NCBI RefSeq assembly: GCF_007827045.1
Contig: NZ_RPFW01000006.1
Span: 124,001 to 188,000 of the forward strand
Reading direction: 5' to 3'
DNA: 64,000 bases
Source: Trebonia kvetii
GTDB taxonomy: Bacteria > Actinomycetota > Actinomycetes > Streptosporangiales > Streptosporangiaceae
Shown: piece after piece, positions 17,210 to 25,214 of the stretch
Layout: every line of letters begins with the position of its first letter
Numbering within the stretch: position 1 is the stretch's first letter
Program-made: the position numbers and the translations under genes
Notes under the pieces: model-generated
The model's input: the letters and a program-made list of their open reading frames with translations, nothing else
Database searches by the model: none
What the model was told of the DNA's origin: nothing

Positions 17210-17604
17210 GCAGGAAACAGTCTGGGCTCGGGCCGGGGCCTGGCCGTCCCGAGCCCAGACATCTTCAGTCTTACACCGCTTCCTGGTAGGAACCTGTGGC
17301 GACGCTGGGAACCAGATAACTGGCTCGTAACGGCCAGCGCCCGGTCGGCGGCGCCGAGGTCGATGACGGCGAGATCACCGCTGCCGCGCTCAAGGAATTC
17401 CGCGAGCCGCTCCGCCTCATCCGCGCTGAACCCTATGACAGCACGCGGCTGCCCCCATGGTTCCTTGAGGGCGTAACCCACATATCCGACCACCGGCTGC
17501 GCCGGCGTTTCGCCTATGCCCTGGAGCGCTCTCCACCGCTCCCAGGCCGATCCCAGGCGCGCGGCCGCGCGTTCAGCGCGGGCCACCAGCTCTGGATCAC
17601 GCAT
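17206..17604 (-). CDS. Conserved actinobacterial hypothetical protein
   Basis: 132 residues. The first ~90 look like a real protein: an amphipathic Ala/Arg-rich helix (ELVARAERAAARLGSAWERW) followed by PVVGYVGYALKEPWGQPRAV and FSADEAERLAEFLERG, a strand-helix pattern. I do not recognise a named family. The last 18 residues are encoded by the mscL terminator hairpin, so the C-terminus may be non-native. Convergent with mscL, overlapping its stop by four bases. Confidence 0.6.
   Translation of the reverse strand: MRDPELVARAERAAARLGSAWERWRALQGIGETPAQPVVGYVGYALKEPWGQPRAVIGFSADEAERLAEFLERGSGDLAVIDLGAADRALAVTSQLSGSQRRHRFLPGSGVRLKMSGLGTARPRPEPRLFPA
17220..17260. terminator. Perfect 13-bp hairpin after mscL
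   Basis: GTCTGGGCTCGGG (17220-17232) and CCCGAGCCCAGAC (17248-17260) pair perfectly, with TCTTCAGTCTT downstream. It ends mscL transcription and lies inside the 3' coding end of the convergent hypothetical gene. Confidence 0.8.
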
Positions 17605-17833
17605 CGTTCGATCCCCCTAAATAAAGTCTGTGCCCGGTTTAAGGTCCGGACCGGTCCCAGCGCGGCGAGTGCCGCCGGCGCCAGCATCTAGACCACCCCG
17701 TCAAGATCACTCGCGCGAACTGCCCTCGCCCGCTGGGACGGTTCCCCCCAGCCCACCGGACGAGTTCCACCTTGAGCATTGACGCGGCGCGATCTCTCGC
17801 GCCTCCTCCTCGCCATGCTCTGCGGCGGGAACC

Positions 17834-18037
17834 CTACTCGGAGCGCTGCTGCGGGATGCCCGCGAGCAGAGCACGGACCTCGGTCTCCCGGTAGCGCCGG
17901 TGCCCACCCAGCGTGCGGATCGAAGTCAGCTTCCCGGCCTTCGCCCAGCGCGTCACCGTCTTGGGGTCGACCCGGAACATCGTTGCGACCTCAGCCGGGG
18001 TGAGTAGCGGCTCGGCCTCTGGAGTGCGTGCGGACAT
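17834..18037 (-). CDS. bldC: Developmental MerR-like regulator BldC
   Basis: 67 residues, the exact size of BldC. The single winged-helix domain (LLTPAEVATMFRVDPKTVTR, then WAKAGKLTSIRTLGGHRRYR) is essentially the family consensus. BldC binds asymmetric direct repeats cooperatively and controls the timing of differentiation in Streptomyces; orthologues occur widely in non-sporulating actinobacteria too. Start ATG 18037 has AGGAGGAG upstream. Monocistronic, with a long upstream region that carries tandem palindromes. Confidence 0.93.
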   Translation of the reverse strand: MSARTPEAEPLLTPAEVATMFRVDPKTVTRWAKAGKLTSIRTLGGHRRYRETEVRALLAGIPQQRSE

Positions 18038-18777
18038 TGGTGCGGCCTCTCCTCCTGGATCGGTGTAGCGATCCTCGTGTTGTTGTTGTGTGGCCTTGGT
18101 ACCCCGCAGGGAGCTTGTCACTGATATCCCCATATGGCCCACGAGGTCCATCTTGCCACTACCAGCGGTGACTAGTCGACAACTATCTGCATGGATTCTG
18201 TCTCTGGATGCGCCCCGATGCACCGCTGGCGGCGTCACTGTCAGTGATTCTAGCGATACTTATCGTCGCATCGGGCCAGATTCGGAAAAACTGCCCCGCG
18301 CGTTCTAGTTCCGCGCAGCTCATCGTCGCCCCCCTGGCGGAGAGCGAAGACGCATCAGCTGTAGCCCCCTAGACACTGACTGTAATCTACCATGACTGAA
18401 TCGTGATATAACCCCACACTTCTCTTTCTTAAGCACGATCGTGCGACAGGTCTCTTCTTAACCACGATCGTGCGACAGGCACCGCCCGTCAACCCCGCAA
18501 CGGCCCTATACAGCGCGGATGCGCACGGCGATGTCTGATGCTCGGAGAAGCAGTATCAGAGGCAACACGAGGCGCAAGTGCACAGTGAGAGCCAATCGGC
18601 GTAGTCATCAGGGCCGCAAACCGGGTACGGTTATACCTGTACGGAAGCTGGCGAGCGCCGAGGTCCCCAAGGGGGATCTACGGCGGTTCTGTGTGTGTCA
18701 CAGAGGTGCCTTACACAGGCCAGCGACAGAGGCATCGCGGGGTCGCACGGCCCCGGACGTTCGAGGGGGTCGAGCCA
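18038..18777. other. Long regulatory region between bldC and the DUF3073 gene
   Basis: About 740 bases between divergent genes without a credible ORF. It holds the bldC leader (from 18038), a relatively AT-rich stretch at 18370-18480 with the tandem palindromes, and the upstream region of the DUF3073 gene, where GTACGGTTATACCTGTAC (around 18625) contains a TATACC hexamer that could be a -10 box. Confidence 0.45.
18433..18473. promoter_or_regulatory. Tandem palindromic operator pair
   Basis: GCACGATCGTGC (18433-18444) is a perfect 12-bp palindrome. A second CACGATCGTG copy lies at 18463-18472, spaced 29 bases, in the larger repeat CTTAA-[G/C]CACGATCGTGCGACAGG. The two copies differ at only a few bases. 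This layout is typical of a dimeric regulator's operator. The regulator is unknown. Confidence 0.6.
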
Positions 18778-19011
18778 ATGGGGCGCGGCCGAGCTAAGGC
18801 CAAGCAGGTTAAGGTTGCTCGCCAGCTTAAGTACAACGGCGGAGGCACGGATCTTAACCGGCTGCGGCAGGAGCTGGGCGTCGGAACGGAAGCGCGGAGC
18901 GCCGACCACGACGACCCGTATGCCGAGTACGAAGACGAGGATGCCCTCGACGACGACGACGGCGAAGAGGACGAGGACGACGACGAGGAAGACTGGTCGC
19001 AGTCCCGTTAA
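18778..19011 (+). CDS. DUF3073 protein
   Basis: 77 residues. A basic N-terminus (MGRGRAKAKQVKVARQLKY) is followed by FNGGG-like NGGGTDLNRLRQELG and a very acidic tail (runs of Asp/Glu at residues 45-72). This is the DUF3073 pattern found across actinobacteria, function unknown. Start ATG 18778 has GAGGGGG upstream; the upstream extension lacks similarity. Convergent with purF. Confidence 0.88.
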   Translation: MGRGRAKAKQVKVARQLKYNGGGTDLNRLRQELGVGTEARSADHDDPYAEYEDEDALDDDDGEEDEDDDEEDWSQSR

Positions 19012-19182
19012 CGACGCATGCCACCATGCTGACGCGCTCTGCCGCGTCGGCCGAGGGCGCTTAGCACCAGTCGATGCGACCGCCACCGCGGAGGTGAAAC
19101 TTCGCGGTCGGCGGTCCGACTTGTCAGCGGGCCCTATTGTCTTGGCGGGCACAGTCGCCACGGGGTCTTGCGGTGTTTCCGC

Positions 19183-20640
19183 TCAGGCGGTCGTGACCGC
19201 TTCAAGCACGCTCTTTCCGCGTTCGCTCTCCGGTACCGGCACCGGGTAGTGCCCGTCGAAGCAGGCGCGGCACAGCGATCCCGTTGGCTGTTCCGTCGCG
19301 GCGACAAGCGCGTCCAGCGACACGTAGCCAAGTGAGTCCGCGCCGATGGTCGAGCGGATCTCCTCGACGCTGCAATGCCCTGCGATCAGCTCGTCCCTGG
19401 TGGCGAAGTCGATGCCGTAGAAGCACGGCCATTTCACCGGCGGCGACGCGATCCGCACGTGGACTTCGAGCGCGCCGGAATCGCGGAGCATCGCCACGAT
19501 CGCCTGCTGGGTGTTGCCGCGCACGATGGAGTCGTCGACCACGACGATCCGCTTGCCCGCGATCACGTCGCGCAGCGGGTTGAGCTTCAGCCTGATGCCG
19601 AGCTTCCTGATGGTCTGGCTCGGCTGGATGAAGGTCCGCCCCACGTAGGAGTTCTTCACCAGGCCCTGGCCGTAGGGGATGCCGCTGGCCTCCGCGTACC
19701 CGATCGCGGCCGGCGTGCCCGACTCGGGCACCGGGATGACCAGGTCCGCCTGCGCGGGCGCCTCGGCGGCGAGCTTCCGCCCGATCTCCACCCGGGTCGC
19801 GTGCAGTCCGCGGCCGCCGATGGTGGTGTCCGGCCTGGCCAGGTAGACGTACTCGAACAGGCAGACCTTGGGCGCGGCGGGCGCGAACCGCCGCGACCGA
19901 ACGCCACGCTCGTCCAGGGTGATCAGCTCGCCGGGCTCGACCTCGCGCAGGAAGGTGGCACCGACGATGTCCAGCGCGGCGGTCTCGCTCGCCGCCACCC
20001 AGCCGCCGGCCAGCTGCCCGATGACGAGCGGCCGGAAGCCCTGCGGGTCCCGGGCCGCGTACAGCGTGTTCTCGTCCATGAACACGAGCGAATAGGCGCC
20101 GCGCACCAGCGGCAGGATGCGGGCCGCGGCCTCCTCGACCCCGCCGTCGTCCGCCCCGACAGCGATCAGCTCGGTCAGCACGTCGGTGTCCGAGGTGGCG
20201 TGCAGCCCGGCGAAACCGTTTTCCGCGGGAAGCATCGCGGCAAGCTCGCGGGTGTTAGTCAGGTTCCCGTTGTGCCCGAGCGCGATGGACACCGCTCGCG
20301 TCGAGCGGAAGGTCGGCTGCGCGTTGGCCCAGACCGGGGCGCCCGTCGTCGAGTAGCGGCAGTGCGCGACCGCGATGTCGCCGCGCAGCGCGGTGAGCGA
20401 GGGCTCGTCGAAGACCTGGGCGACCAGCCCCATCTCCTTGTGCACCACGATCCGCCTGCCGTCGCTGACCGCGATGCCTGCCGACTCCTGACCTCGGTGC
20501 TGCAGCGCGTGCAGCCCGTAGTAACCGAGTTTGGCGACGTCCTCACCGGGAGACCAGACACCAAAGACGCCACAGGCATCCCTGGGCGGGCGGTCGGCGG
20601 GATCGAGATCGTGCGTAAGACGCCCGTCTGGCTTAGCCAC
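19183..20640 (-). CDS. purF: Amidophosphoribosyltransferase
   Basis: 485 residues. First committed step of purine synthesis: PRPP plus glutamine to phosphoribosylamine. A 22-residue propeptide precedes the nucleophile Cys23 (DACGVFGVW). The Ntn glutaminase domain follows (LHALQHRGQESAGIAVSDG), then the phosphoribosyltransferase domain with PRPP loop VVVDDSIVRGNTQQ. Cysteines near the end (CRACFDGHYP) suit the [4Fe-4S]-type enzyme. The sterol-carrier-like gene and purL lie upstream on the same strand, so this is probably part of a pur cluster. Confidence 0.95.
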   Translation of the reverse strand: MAKPDGRLTHDLDPADRPPRDACGVFGVWSPGEDVAKLGYYGLHALQHRGQESAGIAVSDGRRIVVHKEMGLVAQVFDEPSLTALRGDIAVAHCRYSTTGAPVWANAQPTFRSTRAVSIALGHNGNLTNTRELAAMLPAENGFAGLHATSDTDVLTELIAVGADDGGVEEAAARILPLVRGAYSLVFMDENTLYAARDPQGFRPLVIGQLAGGWVAASETAALDIVGATFLREVEPGELITLDERGVRSRRFAPAAPKVCLFEYVYLARPDTTIGGRGLHATRVEIGRKLAAEAPAQADLVIPVPESGTPAAIGYAEASGIPYGQGLVKNSYVGRTFIQPSQTIRKLGIRLKLNPLRDVIAGKRIVVVDDSIVRGNTQQAIVAMLRDSGALEVHVRIASPPVKWPCFYGIDFATRDELIAGHCSVEEIRSTIGADSLGYVSLDALVAATEQPTGSLCRACFDGHYPVPVPESERGKSVLEAVTTA

Positions 20641-20657
20641 CGCATCAGTCTATTTGG

Positions 20658-21023
20658 TCAGGTCAGCGGAAGAAACGCGGACAGATCAGAACGCGACCCG
20701 CTGGCACGGACCGAGCCGCTGCGCACCGCCTCATCCCAGCCGAGCCGCCCGGTCGCGAGCCTGACCCAGGTCAACGCATCCGTCTCCACGACGCTGGGCG
20801 GCGTCCCTCGCGTGTGGCGCGGGCCGGCGACCGCCTGCACCGCCGCGACCGGCACCACTCTGATCTCCACCGAACGGCCTGGGCGTGCTCTCTCAAGCTC
20901 CTGCAACAGGAATCGCGCGGCCGACCGCAGGGCACCCCGCTCCGGGTCGTCCCCCGAGTCAAGCGCGGCGACCACAGCCGCCACACTGGCCTCACCGGCC
21001 GGGTCTGGCTTGCGCGCCGGCAT
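20658..21023 (-). CDS. Sterol-carrier-family protein linked to purF
   Basis: 121 residues. The central VEIRVVPVAAVQAVAGPRHT followed by RGTPPSVVETDALTWVRLAT is the hallmark of the small actinobacterial sterol carrier (SCP2-like) family found next to purF. The C-terminus (DLSAFLPL) is also typical. The ligand is unknown. ATG 21023 has GGGAAGG upstream; ATG 21044 is an alternative. It sits 17 bases before purF and is probably co-transcribed. Confidence 0.8.
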   Translation of the reverse strand: MPARKPDPAGEASVAAVVAALDSGDDPERGALRSAARFLLQELERARPGRSVEIRVVPVAAVQAVAGPRHTRGTPPSVVETDALTWVRLATGRLGWDEAVRSGSVRASGSRSDLSAFLPLT

Positions 21024-21156
21024 GCCCACACCTTCCCGGATCATCACTCTGCTTAACCAGCGACCACATTTGTGTCCGCTTCGCGGCAAATGTCCCACGC
21101 CCGGTTAAGCAAAGACGCTCGAAGTGGTCACTAGCTAAGCAAAGACGCGGACGACG

Positions 21157-23406
21157 CTAGCCAAAGATAGCCGGGAGGGTGCCGATCCAGACGCGCTCAA
21201 GCTCAGGCAGCGGGATCTGGAAGGTGTCGCCGACCGTCAGGGTGTCGCCGAAGGCGACACCGAGGACCGTGGCGGGGACGTCATGCTCCTCGGCGAGAGC
21301 GCCGAACTCCACCTCGCGGCCCGGTATGACCGAGACAACCGCGCGGCCGGCCGACTCGCTGAACAGCTCGGTGAACTGATCGCCGTGAAGGGAAACAACA
21401 ACGCCGCGCCCGCCGCGCAGGCACGCCTCCGCGAGCGCGATGGCCAGTCCGCCGTCGGAGAGGTCGTGCGCGCTGGCCAGCAGGCCCTCGGTCGCCGCGG
21501 CGACGACGAGCGAAGCCAGCTTCCGTTCGGCGTCAAGATCGACGGCCGGCGGGCGTCCGCCCAGGTGCTGGTGGACCACGTCGGCCCACGCGGACCCGCC
21601 GAACTCGTCGCGGGTGGTGCCGAGCAGCACTACTTGGGCACCGTCCACGGTGAAGCCGGCGCCGGGGCGGCGGCGCACGTCCTCGTGCACGCCGAGCACG
21701 CCGATCACCGGGGTCGGGTGAATCGCGGTCGCGCCGGTCTGGTTGTAGAGGCTGACGTTGCCGCCGGTCACCGGGATGCCCAGGTGCTTGCAGCCGTCGG
21801 CCAGGCCGCGGATCGCCTCGGCGAGCTGCCACATGACGGCCGGGTCTTCCGGTGAGCCGAAGTTGAGGCAGTTGGTGACCGCGACCGGCACGGCACCGGT
21901 CATCGCGACGTTCCGGTACGCCTCGGCGAGCATGAGCTGGGTGCCCTGGTACGGGTCGAGCGTGCAGTACCTGCCGTTGCCGTCGGTGGCCAGTGCGATG
22001 CCGAGGCCGGTTTCCTCGGCCACCCGGAGCAGGCCGCCGTCTTCCGGCATCGCGAGCACGGTGTTGCCGCGCACCAGGCTGTCGTACTGCTGGGTGACCC
22101 AGCGCTTGTCGGCGAGGCCAGGCGAGCCGAGCAGCCGCAGCAGGGTGTCGCGCAGCGCCGCGCCGTCCGCCGGCCGGTGCAGTCCCTCGGGGCCGGCGAC
22201 CTGGAGCGCGTCAAGCGTGTCGGGCCTGGCGTACGGCCGCTGGTAGACCGGGCCGTCGGCGGCGGTCTGCGGCGGGATCTTGACGACGGTGCCGCCCCGC
22301 CAGGTCATAGTGAGCAGGCCGTCCCCGGTCACCTCGCCGATCACCGTGGCCTCGACGTCCCACTTGCGACAGATGGCAAGGAACGCGTCCACGCGCTTCG
22401 GCTTGACCACCGCCATCATCCGTTCCTGCGATTCGCTCATCAGGATCTCGGCGGGCGTCAGGTTGGGGTCGCGGAGCGGGATCGCGTCCATGTCCACGAA
22501 CATGCCGCCGTCGCCGCCCGCGGCCAGCTCGGTGGTGGCGCAGGCGACGCCTGCCGCGCCCAGGTCCTGGATGCCCTCGACCAGGTCCGCCGCGTACAGC
22601 TCGAGGCAGCACTCGACGAGCAGCTTCTCCATGAACGGGTCGCCCACCTGCACCGAGGGGCGCTTGGCCGACTTACCGCCGTCGTCGCCGAACGTGGCGC
22701 TGGCGAGCACGGAGGCGCCGCCGACGCCGTCGGGTCCGGTGCGCGAGCCGAACAGGATGACCTTGTTGCCGAGCCCGGTGGCGACCGCCGCCTTGAGGTC
22801 GTCGTGCCGCATGAGTCCCACGCACAGCGCGTTGACGAGGGGGTTGCCCGCATAGCTCGCGTCGAAGGCGAGTTCGCCGCCGATGTTCGGCAGGCCGAGG
22901 CAGTTGCCGTAGAAGGAGATGCCCGACACGACGCCGGGCAGCACCCGGGCCGTGTCGTGCGCGTCGGCCGGGCCGAAGCGCAGCGCGTCCATCACCGCGA
23001 TCGGCCGCGCGCCCATCGCCAGGATGTCGCGCACGATGCCGCCGATGCCGGTGGCGGCGCCCTGATGCGGCTCGACGAACGACGGGTGGTTGTGGCTCTC
23101 GATCTTGAAGGTGACCGCGTAGCCCTGCCCGATGTCCACCACGCCCGCGTTCGCGCCGATGCCCGCGAGCAGGTACTGCGACTGGTCGGCGGTGGGCGCC
23201 AGGTTGCGCAGGTGCACCTTGGACGACTTGTAGGAGCAGTGCTCGCTCCACATGACCGAGTAGAGCGCCAGCTCCGCCGCGGTGGGGCGGCGGCCGAGGA
23301 TGTCGCGGATCTTCTGGTACTCGTCCTCGGTGAGGCCGAGTTCCTTGAACGGCTGCGCCGTCTCCGGCGTCCCGCCGGCGACCTCGATGGTGTCCTCGCC
23401 GCTCAC
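21157..23406 (-). CDS. purL: Phosphoribosylformylglycinamidine synthase subunit PurL (small type)
   Basis: 749 residues, the size of the small PurL that works with separate PurS and PurQ. Converts FGAR to FGAM with ATP and ammonia from PurQ. Seen: MWSEHCSYKSSKVHL near residue 60, the ATP/metal segments ESHNHPSFVEPHQGAATGIG and GARPIAVMDALRFG, and the second-half NCLNFGSPEDP and VTGGNVSLYNQTG. The GTG start at 23406 overlaps the purQ stop (GTGA), so it is coupled to purQ; a longer frame through purQ is not used. Confidence 0.96.
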   Translation of the reverse strand: MSGEDTIEVAGGTPETAQPFKELGLTEDEYQKIRDILGRRPTAAELALYSVMWSEHCSYKSSKVHLRNLAPTADQSQYLLAGIGANAGVVDIGQGYAVTFKIESHNHPSFVEPHQGAATGIGGIVRDILAMGARPIAVMDALRFGPADAHDTARVLPGVVSGISFYGNCLGLPNIGGELAFDASYAGNPLVNALCVGLMRHDDLKAAVATGLGNKVILFGSRTGPDGVGGASVLASATFGDDGGKSAKRPSVQVGDPFMEKLLVECCLELYAADLVEGIQDLGAAGVACATTELAAGGDGGMFVDMDAIPLRDPNLTPAEILMSESQERMMAVVKPKRVDAFLAICRKWDVEATVIGEVTGDGLLTMTWRGGTVVKIPPQTAADGPVYQRPYARPDTLDALQVAGPEGLHRPADGAALRDTLLRLLGSPGLADKRWVTQQYDSLVRGNTVLAMPEDGGLLRVAEETGLGIALATDGNGRYCTLDPYQGTQLMLAEAYRNVAMTGAVPVAVTNCLNFGSPEDPAVMWQLAEAIRGLADGCKHLGIPVTGGNVSLYNQTGATAIHPTPVIGVLGVHEDVRRRPGAGFTVDGAQVVLLGTTRDEFGGSAWADVVHQHLGGRPPAVDLDAERKLASLVVAAATEGLLASAHDLSDGGLAIALAEACLRGGRGVVVSLHGDQFTELFSESAGRAVVSVIPGREVEFGALAEEHDVPATVLGVAFGDTLTVGDTFQIPLPELERVWIGTLPAIFG

Positions 23407-24092
23407 GCGCGCGCCCCAAGTCCCGCGCCGGCGAACGCGGCCACGATCGAAGTGAAGAAGCCGAGGCCGTCCGCCGACGGGCCGGTCAGCGGGTCGATGG
23501 CGTGCTCCGGGTGCGGCATCAGGCCGACAACGTTGCCCTCGGCGTTGCAGATGCCCGCGATGTCGCGTGCGGAGCCGTTGGGCGCGCCGTCGGCATACCT
23601 GACGACGACTCGGCCGGTGCGCTCGAGTTCGTCCAGGGTCGCCTCGTCGGCCACGAACGCGCCCTCGCCGTTCTTGACCGGCACGTTGAGCACCTGCCCC
23701 GCGGAGTAGCCCGCAGTCCAGGGGGTCCGTGCGTCGGTCACCGCGAGCCGCACGTCGGCATGGATGAACCGCAGGCCCGCGTTCCTGGTGAGCGCGCCCG
23801 GCAGCAGGTGCGCCTCGCACAGGATCTGGAAGCCGTTGCAGATGCCGAGCACCGGCAGCCCGGCCCGCGCCGCCGGGATCAGTTCCCCCATGACGGGAGA
23901 GAACCGGGCGATCGCGCCGCACCGCAGGTAGTCACCGTAGGAGAACCCGCCGGGCAGGACCACCGCGTCAACGCCGCGCAGGTCGCGATCGGAGTGCCAG
24001 AGCGATACCGGCTCTGCTCCCGCGTACCGCACGGCGCGGGCCGCGTCCGTGTCGTCCAGTGAACCGGGAAACGTGACAACGCCTATCCGCAC
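23403..24092 (-). CDS. purQ: FGAM synthase glutaminase subunit PurQ
   Basis: 229 residues. Class I glutamine amidotransferase: nucleophile Cys in GLPVLGICNGFQILCEA and the His/Glu pair in GLMPHPEHAID. N-terminal MRIGVVTFPGSLDDTDAARA is the usual PurQ start. Supplies ammonia to PurL through a channel assembled with PurS. Overlaps purL by four bases. A candidate hairpin separates it from the ATPase gene upstream. Confidence 0.95.
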   Translation of the reverse strand: MRIGVVTFPGSLDDTDAARAVRYAGAEPVSLWHSDRDLRGVDAVVLPGGFSYGDYLRCGAIARFSPVMGELIPAARAGLPVLGICNGFQILCEAHLLPGALTRNAGLRFIHADVRLAVTDARTPWTAGYSAGQVLNVPVKNGEGAFVADEATLDELERTGRVVVRYADGAPNGSARDIAGICNAEGNVVGLMPHPEHAIDPLTGPSADGLGFFTSIVAAFAGAGLGARA

Positions 24093-24136
24093 GATGAAAG
24101 ACTACCTGACCTGCTCAGACCAACCGCACGGCGTGT

Positions 24137-24169
24137 CCGGGGGCGCCCCGTGCCCGCGGCGCCCCCCGG
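24137..24169 (-). terminator. GC-rich hairpin between the ATPase gene and purQ
   Basis: CCGGGGGCGCC (24137-24147) pairs with GGCGCCCCCCGG (24158-24169), with a one-base bulge. If it terminates transcription, purQL would need its own promoter and would not be one operon with the ATPase gene and purS. Confidence 0.45.
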
Positions 24170-24185
24170 TGGTGGATGGCCTGGC

Positions 24186-24704
24186 TCAGGCGGTGCGGGC
24201 CAGCGGTGCCTCCCAGTGGATGCGCTTGTCGAGCACGACGTGCGTGCCCTCGCCTGGTGCGGAATGGAGGGTCACCGCGTCGACGCAGGCCCTCATGATC
24301 GCGAACCCGCGTCCGGATTCCGCGAGGTTTGCGTGGTCAGCGGGCCCGATTTCCCCCGGCTGACGCCTGGCGGCGGCGCGTCTCGTCCGGCACCCCTGCC
24401 CGGCATCGGTGACCTCGACCCGGCACGCGGCGTTGTCCACGGTGGCCTTCACGGTGTAGGCGCGTGCGGACTGTCCCGCGTGCAGCACGACGTTCGTGCA
24501 GGCCTCTGTGGCGGCCAGCAGGATGTCGGAAACAGACTCCTCGTTCACTCCGATTCCGCGCAGCGTGTCCCCGAGGACCTGGCGCATCACAGGAACGCTC
24601 AGCATCTCCCGCTCGAACACAAGGCAGAACCGAACTTTCGGCCGCGTCTTTCGCGTGCCGGAAGGCGACTGCGTTCTCACATGAACAGGGATTTCCAGCG
24701 ACAC
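24186..24704 (-). CDS. Anti-sigma-factor-type HATPase (RsbW-like)
   Basis: 172 residues. GHKL ATPase of the stand-alone anti-sigma/serine-kinase type: N box AATEACTNVVLHA, G1 box DAGQG, G2-like ESGRGFAIMRAC. It probably binds or phosphorylates an anti-anti-sigma partner; none is in the window. Between the G1 and G2 boxes lies an Arg-rich stretch (RTRRAAARRQPGE). The GTG at 24704 is used; an internal ATG (MLSVPVMRQV) would trim about 33 residues. It lies between purS and purQ on the same strand. Confidence 0.8.
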   Translation of the reverse strand: MSLEIPVHVRTQSPSGTRKTRPKVRFCLVFEREMLSVPVMRQVLGDTLRGIGVNEESVSDILLAATEACTNVVLHAGQSARAYTVKATVDNAACRVEVTDAGQGCRTRRAAARRQPGEIGPADHANLAESGRGFAIMRACVDAVTLHSAPGEGTHVVLDKRIHWEAPLARTA

Positions 24705-24742
24705 GCCGTCGTAATCAAGAATGCCAATCCGTGATCAGAACG

Positions 24743-24988
24743 TCACTCTGTGGCATGGACCGAGAATTCCTCGATCACTGGGTTGGCGAGCAGCTCGCGA
24801 GCCAGTTCCTCGACAGCCGCGAGTGCGGCGCCGTCGGCTGGGCCCTCGAGCTCGACCTCAAACCGCTTTCCCTGGCGCACCCCCTTCACGGCGCCGAAGC
24901 CCAGCCGGTGCGACGCGCTGAGCACCGCCTCGCCCTGCGGGTCGTGAATCTCCTGCTTCAGCATGACGTCGACGATCACTGTGGCCAC
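24743..24988 (-). CDS. purS: FGAM synthase structural subunit PurS
   Basis: 81 residues. PurS fold: IVDVMLKQEIHDPQGEAVLS, then GAVKGVRQGKRFEVELEG and a final ELLANPVIEEFSV helix-strand. Dimeric bridging subunit of the PurSQL complex. Transcribed with the following genes toward purQ, but separated from purQ by the ATPase gene. Divergent from the E1-alpha gene. Confidence 0.93.
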   Translation of the reverse strand: MATVIVDVMLKQEIHDPQGEAVLSASHRLGFGAVKGVRQGKRFEVELEGPADGAALAAVEELARELLANPVIEEFSVHATE

Positions 24989-25214
24989 GTAGCTGTCCTC
25001 TCCCGGTGGATGACCCCCCGTAACCCGCCGCGGCCAATGCCGCCGCCGTATCGGGAACGCGGGTATGGGGCATATATCGTCAGGTGCGTGAACTTAGGTG
25101 CGGCAGGCCTCGTGGGGACGAGACGCCCATGAAGCGTATAACCACGAGGCGTCCAGCCTGGTCAGGCCGGCGATGGCGATCCCGTCGCACGGCCACGGCG
25201 AGAAGGAGTGGCGC

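Noticed and set aside
18430..18480. Tandem repeats considered as a CRISPR array
   Set aside because: Only two copies, period 29, no spacers of uniform length and no cas genes; better explained as operators.
19375..21108. 577-codon open frame opposite purF
   Set aside because: Antisense shadow of a well-supported gene; Arg/His/Gly-rich with no domain, a normal result of high third-position GC.
21100..21150. Repeated TAAGCAAAGACGC downstream of purL
   Set aside because: Two short copies in a small intergenic gap with no symmetry; too little to call an operator or terminator.
22177..23709. 510-codon open frame opposite purL/purQ
   Set aside because: Same reason; residue composition is typical of antisense frames in GC-rich DNA.
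24093..25214. A single purS-ATPase-purQ-purL-purF operon
   Set aside because: Not asserted: a hairpin candidate at 24137-24169 and a 133-base gap before purL's downstream neighbour leave the transcript structure open.
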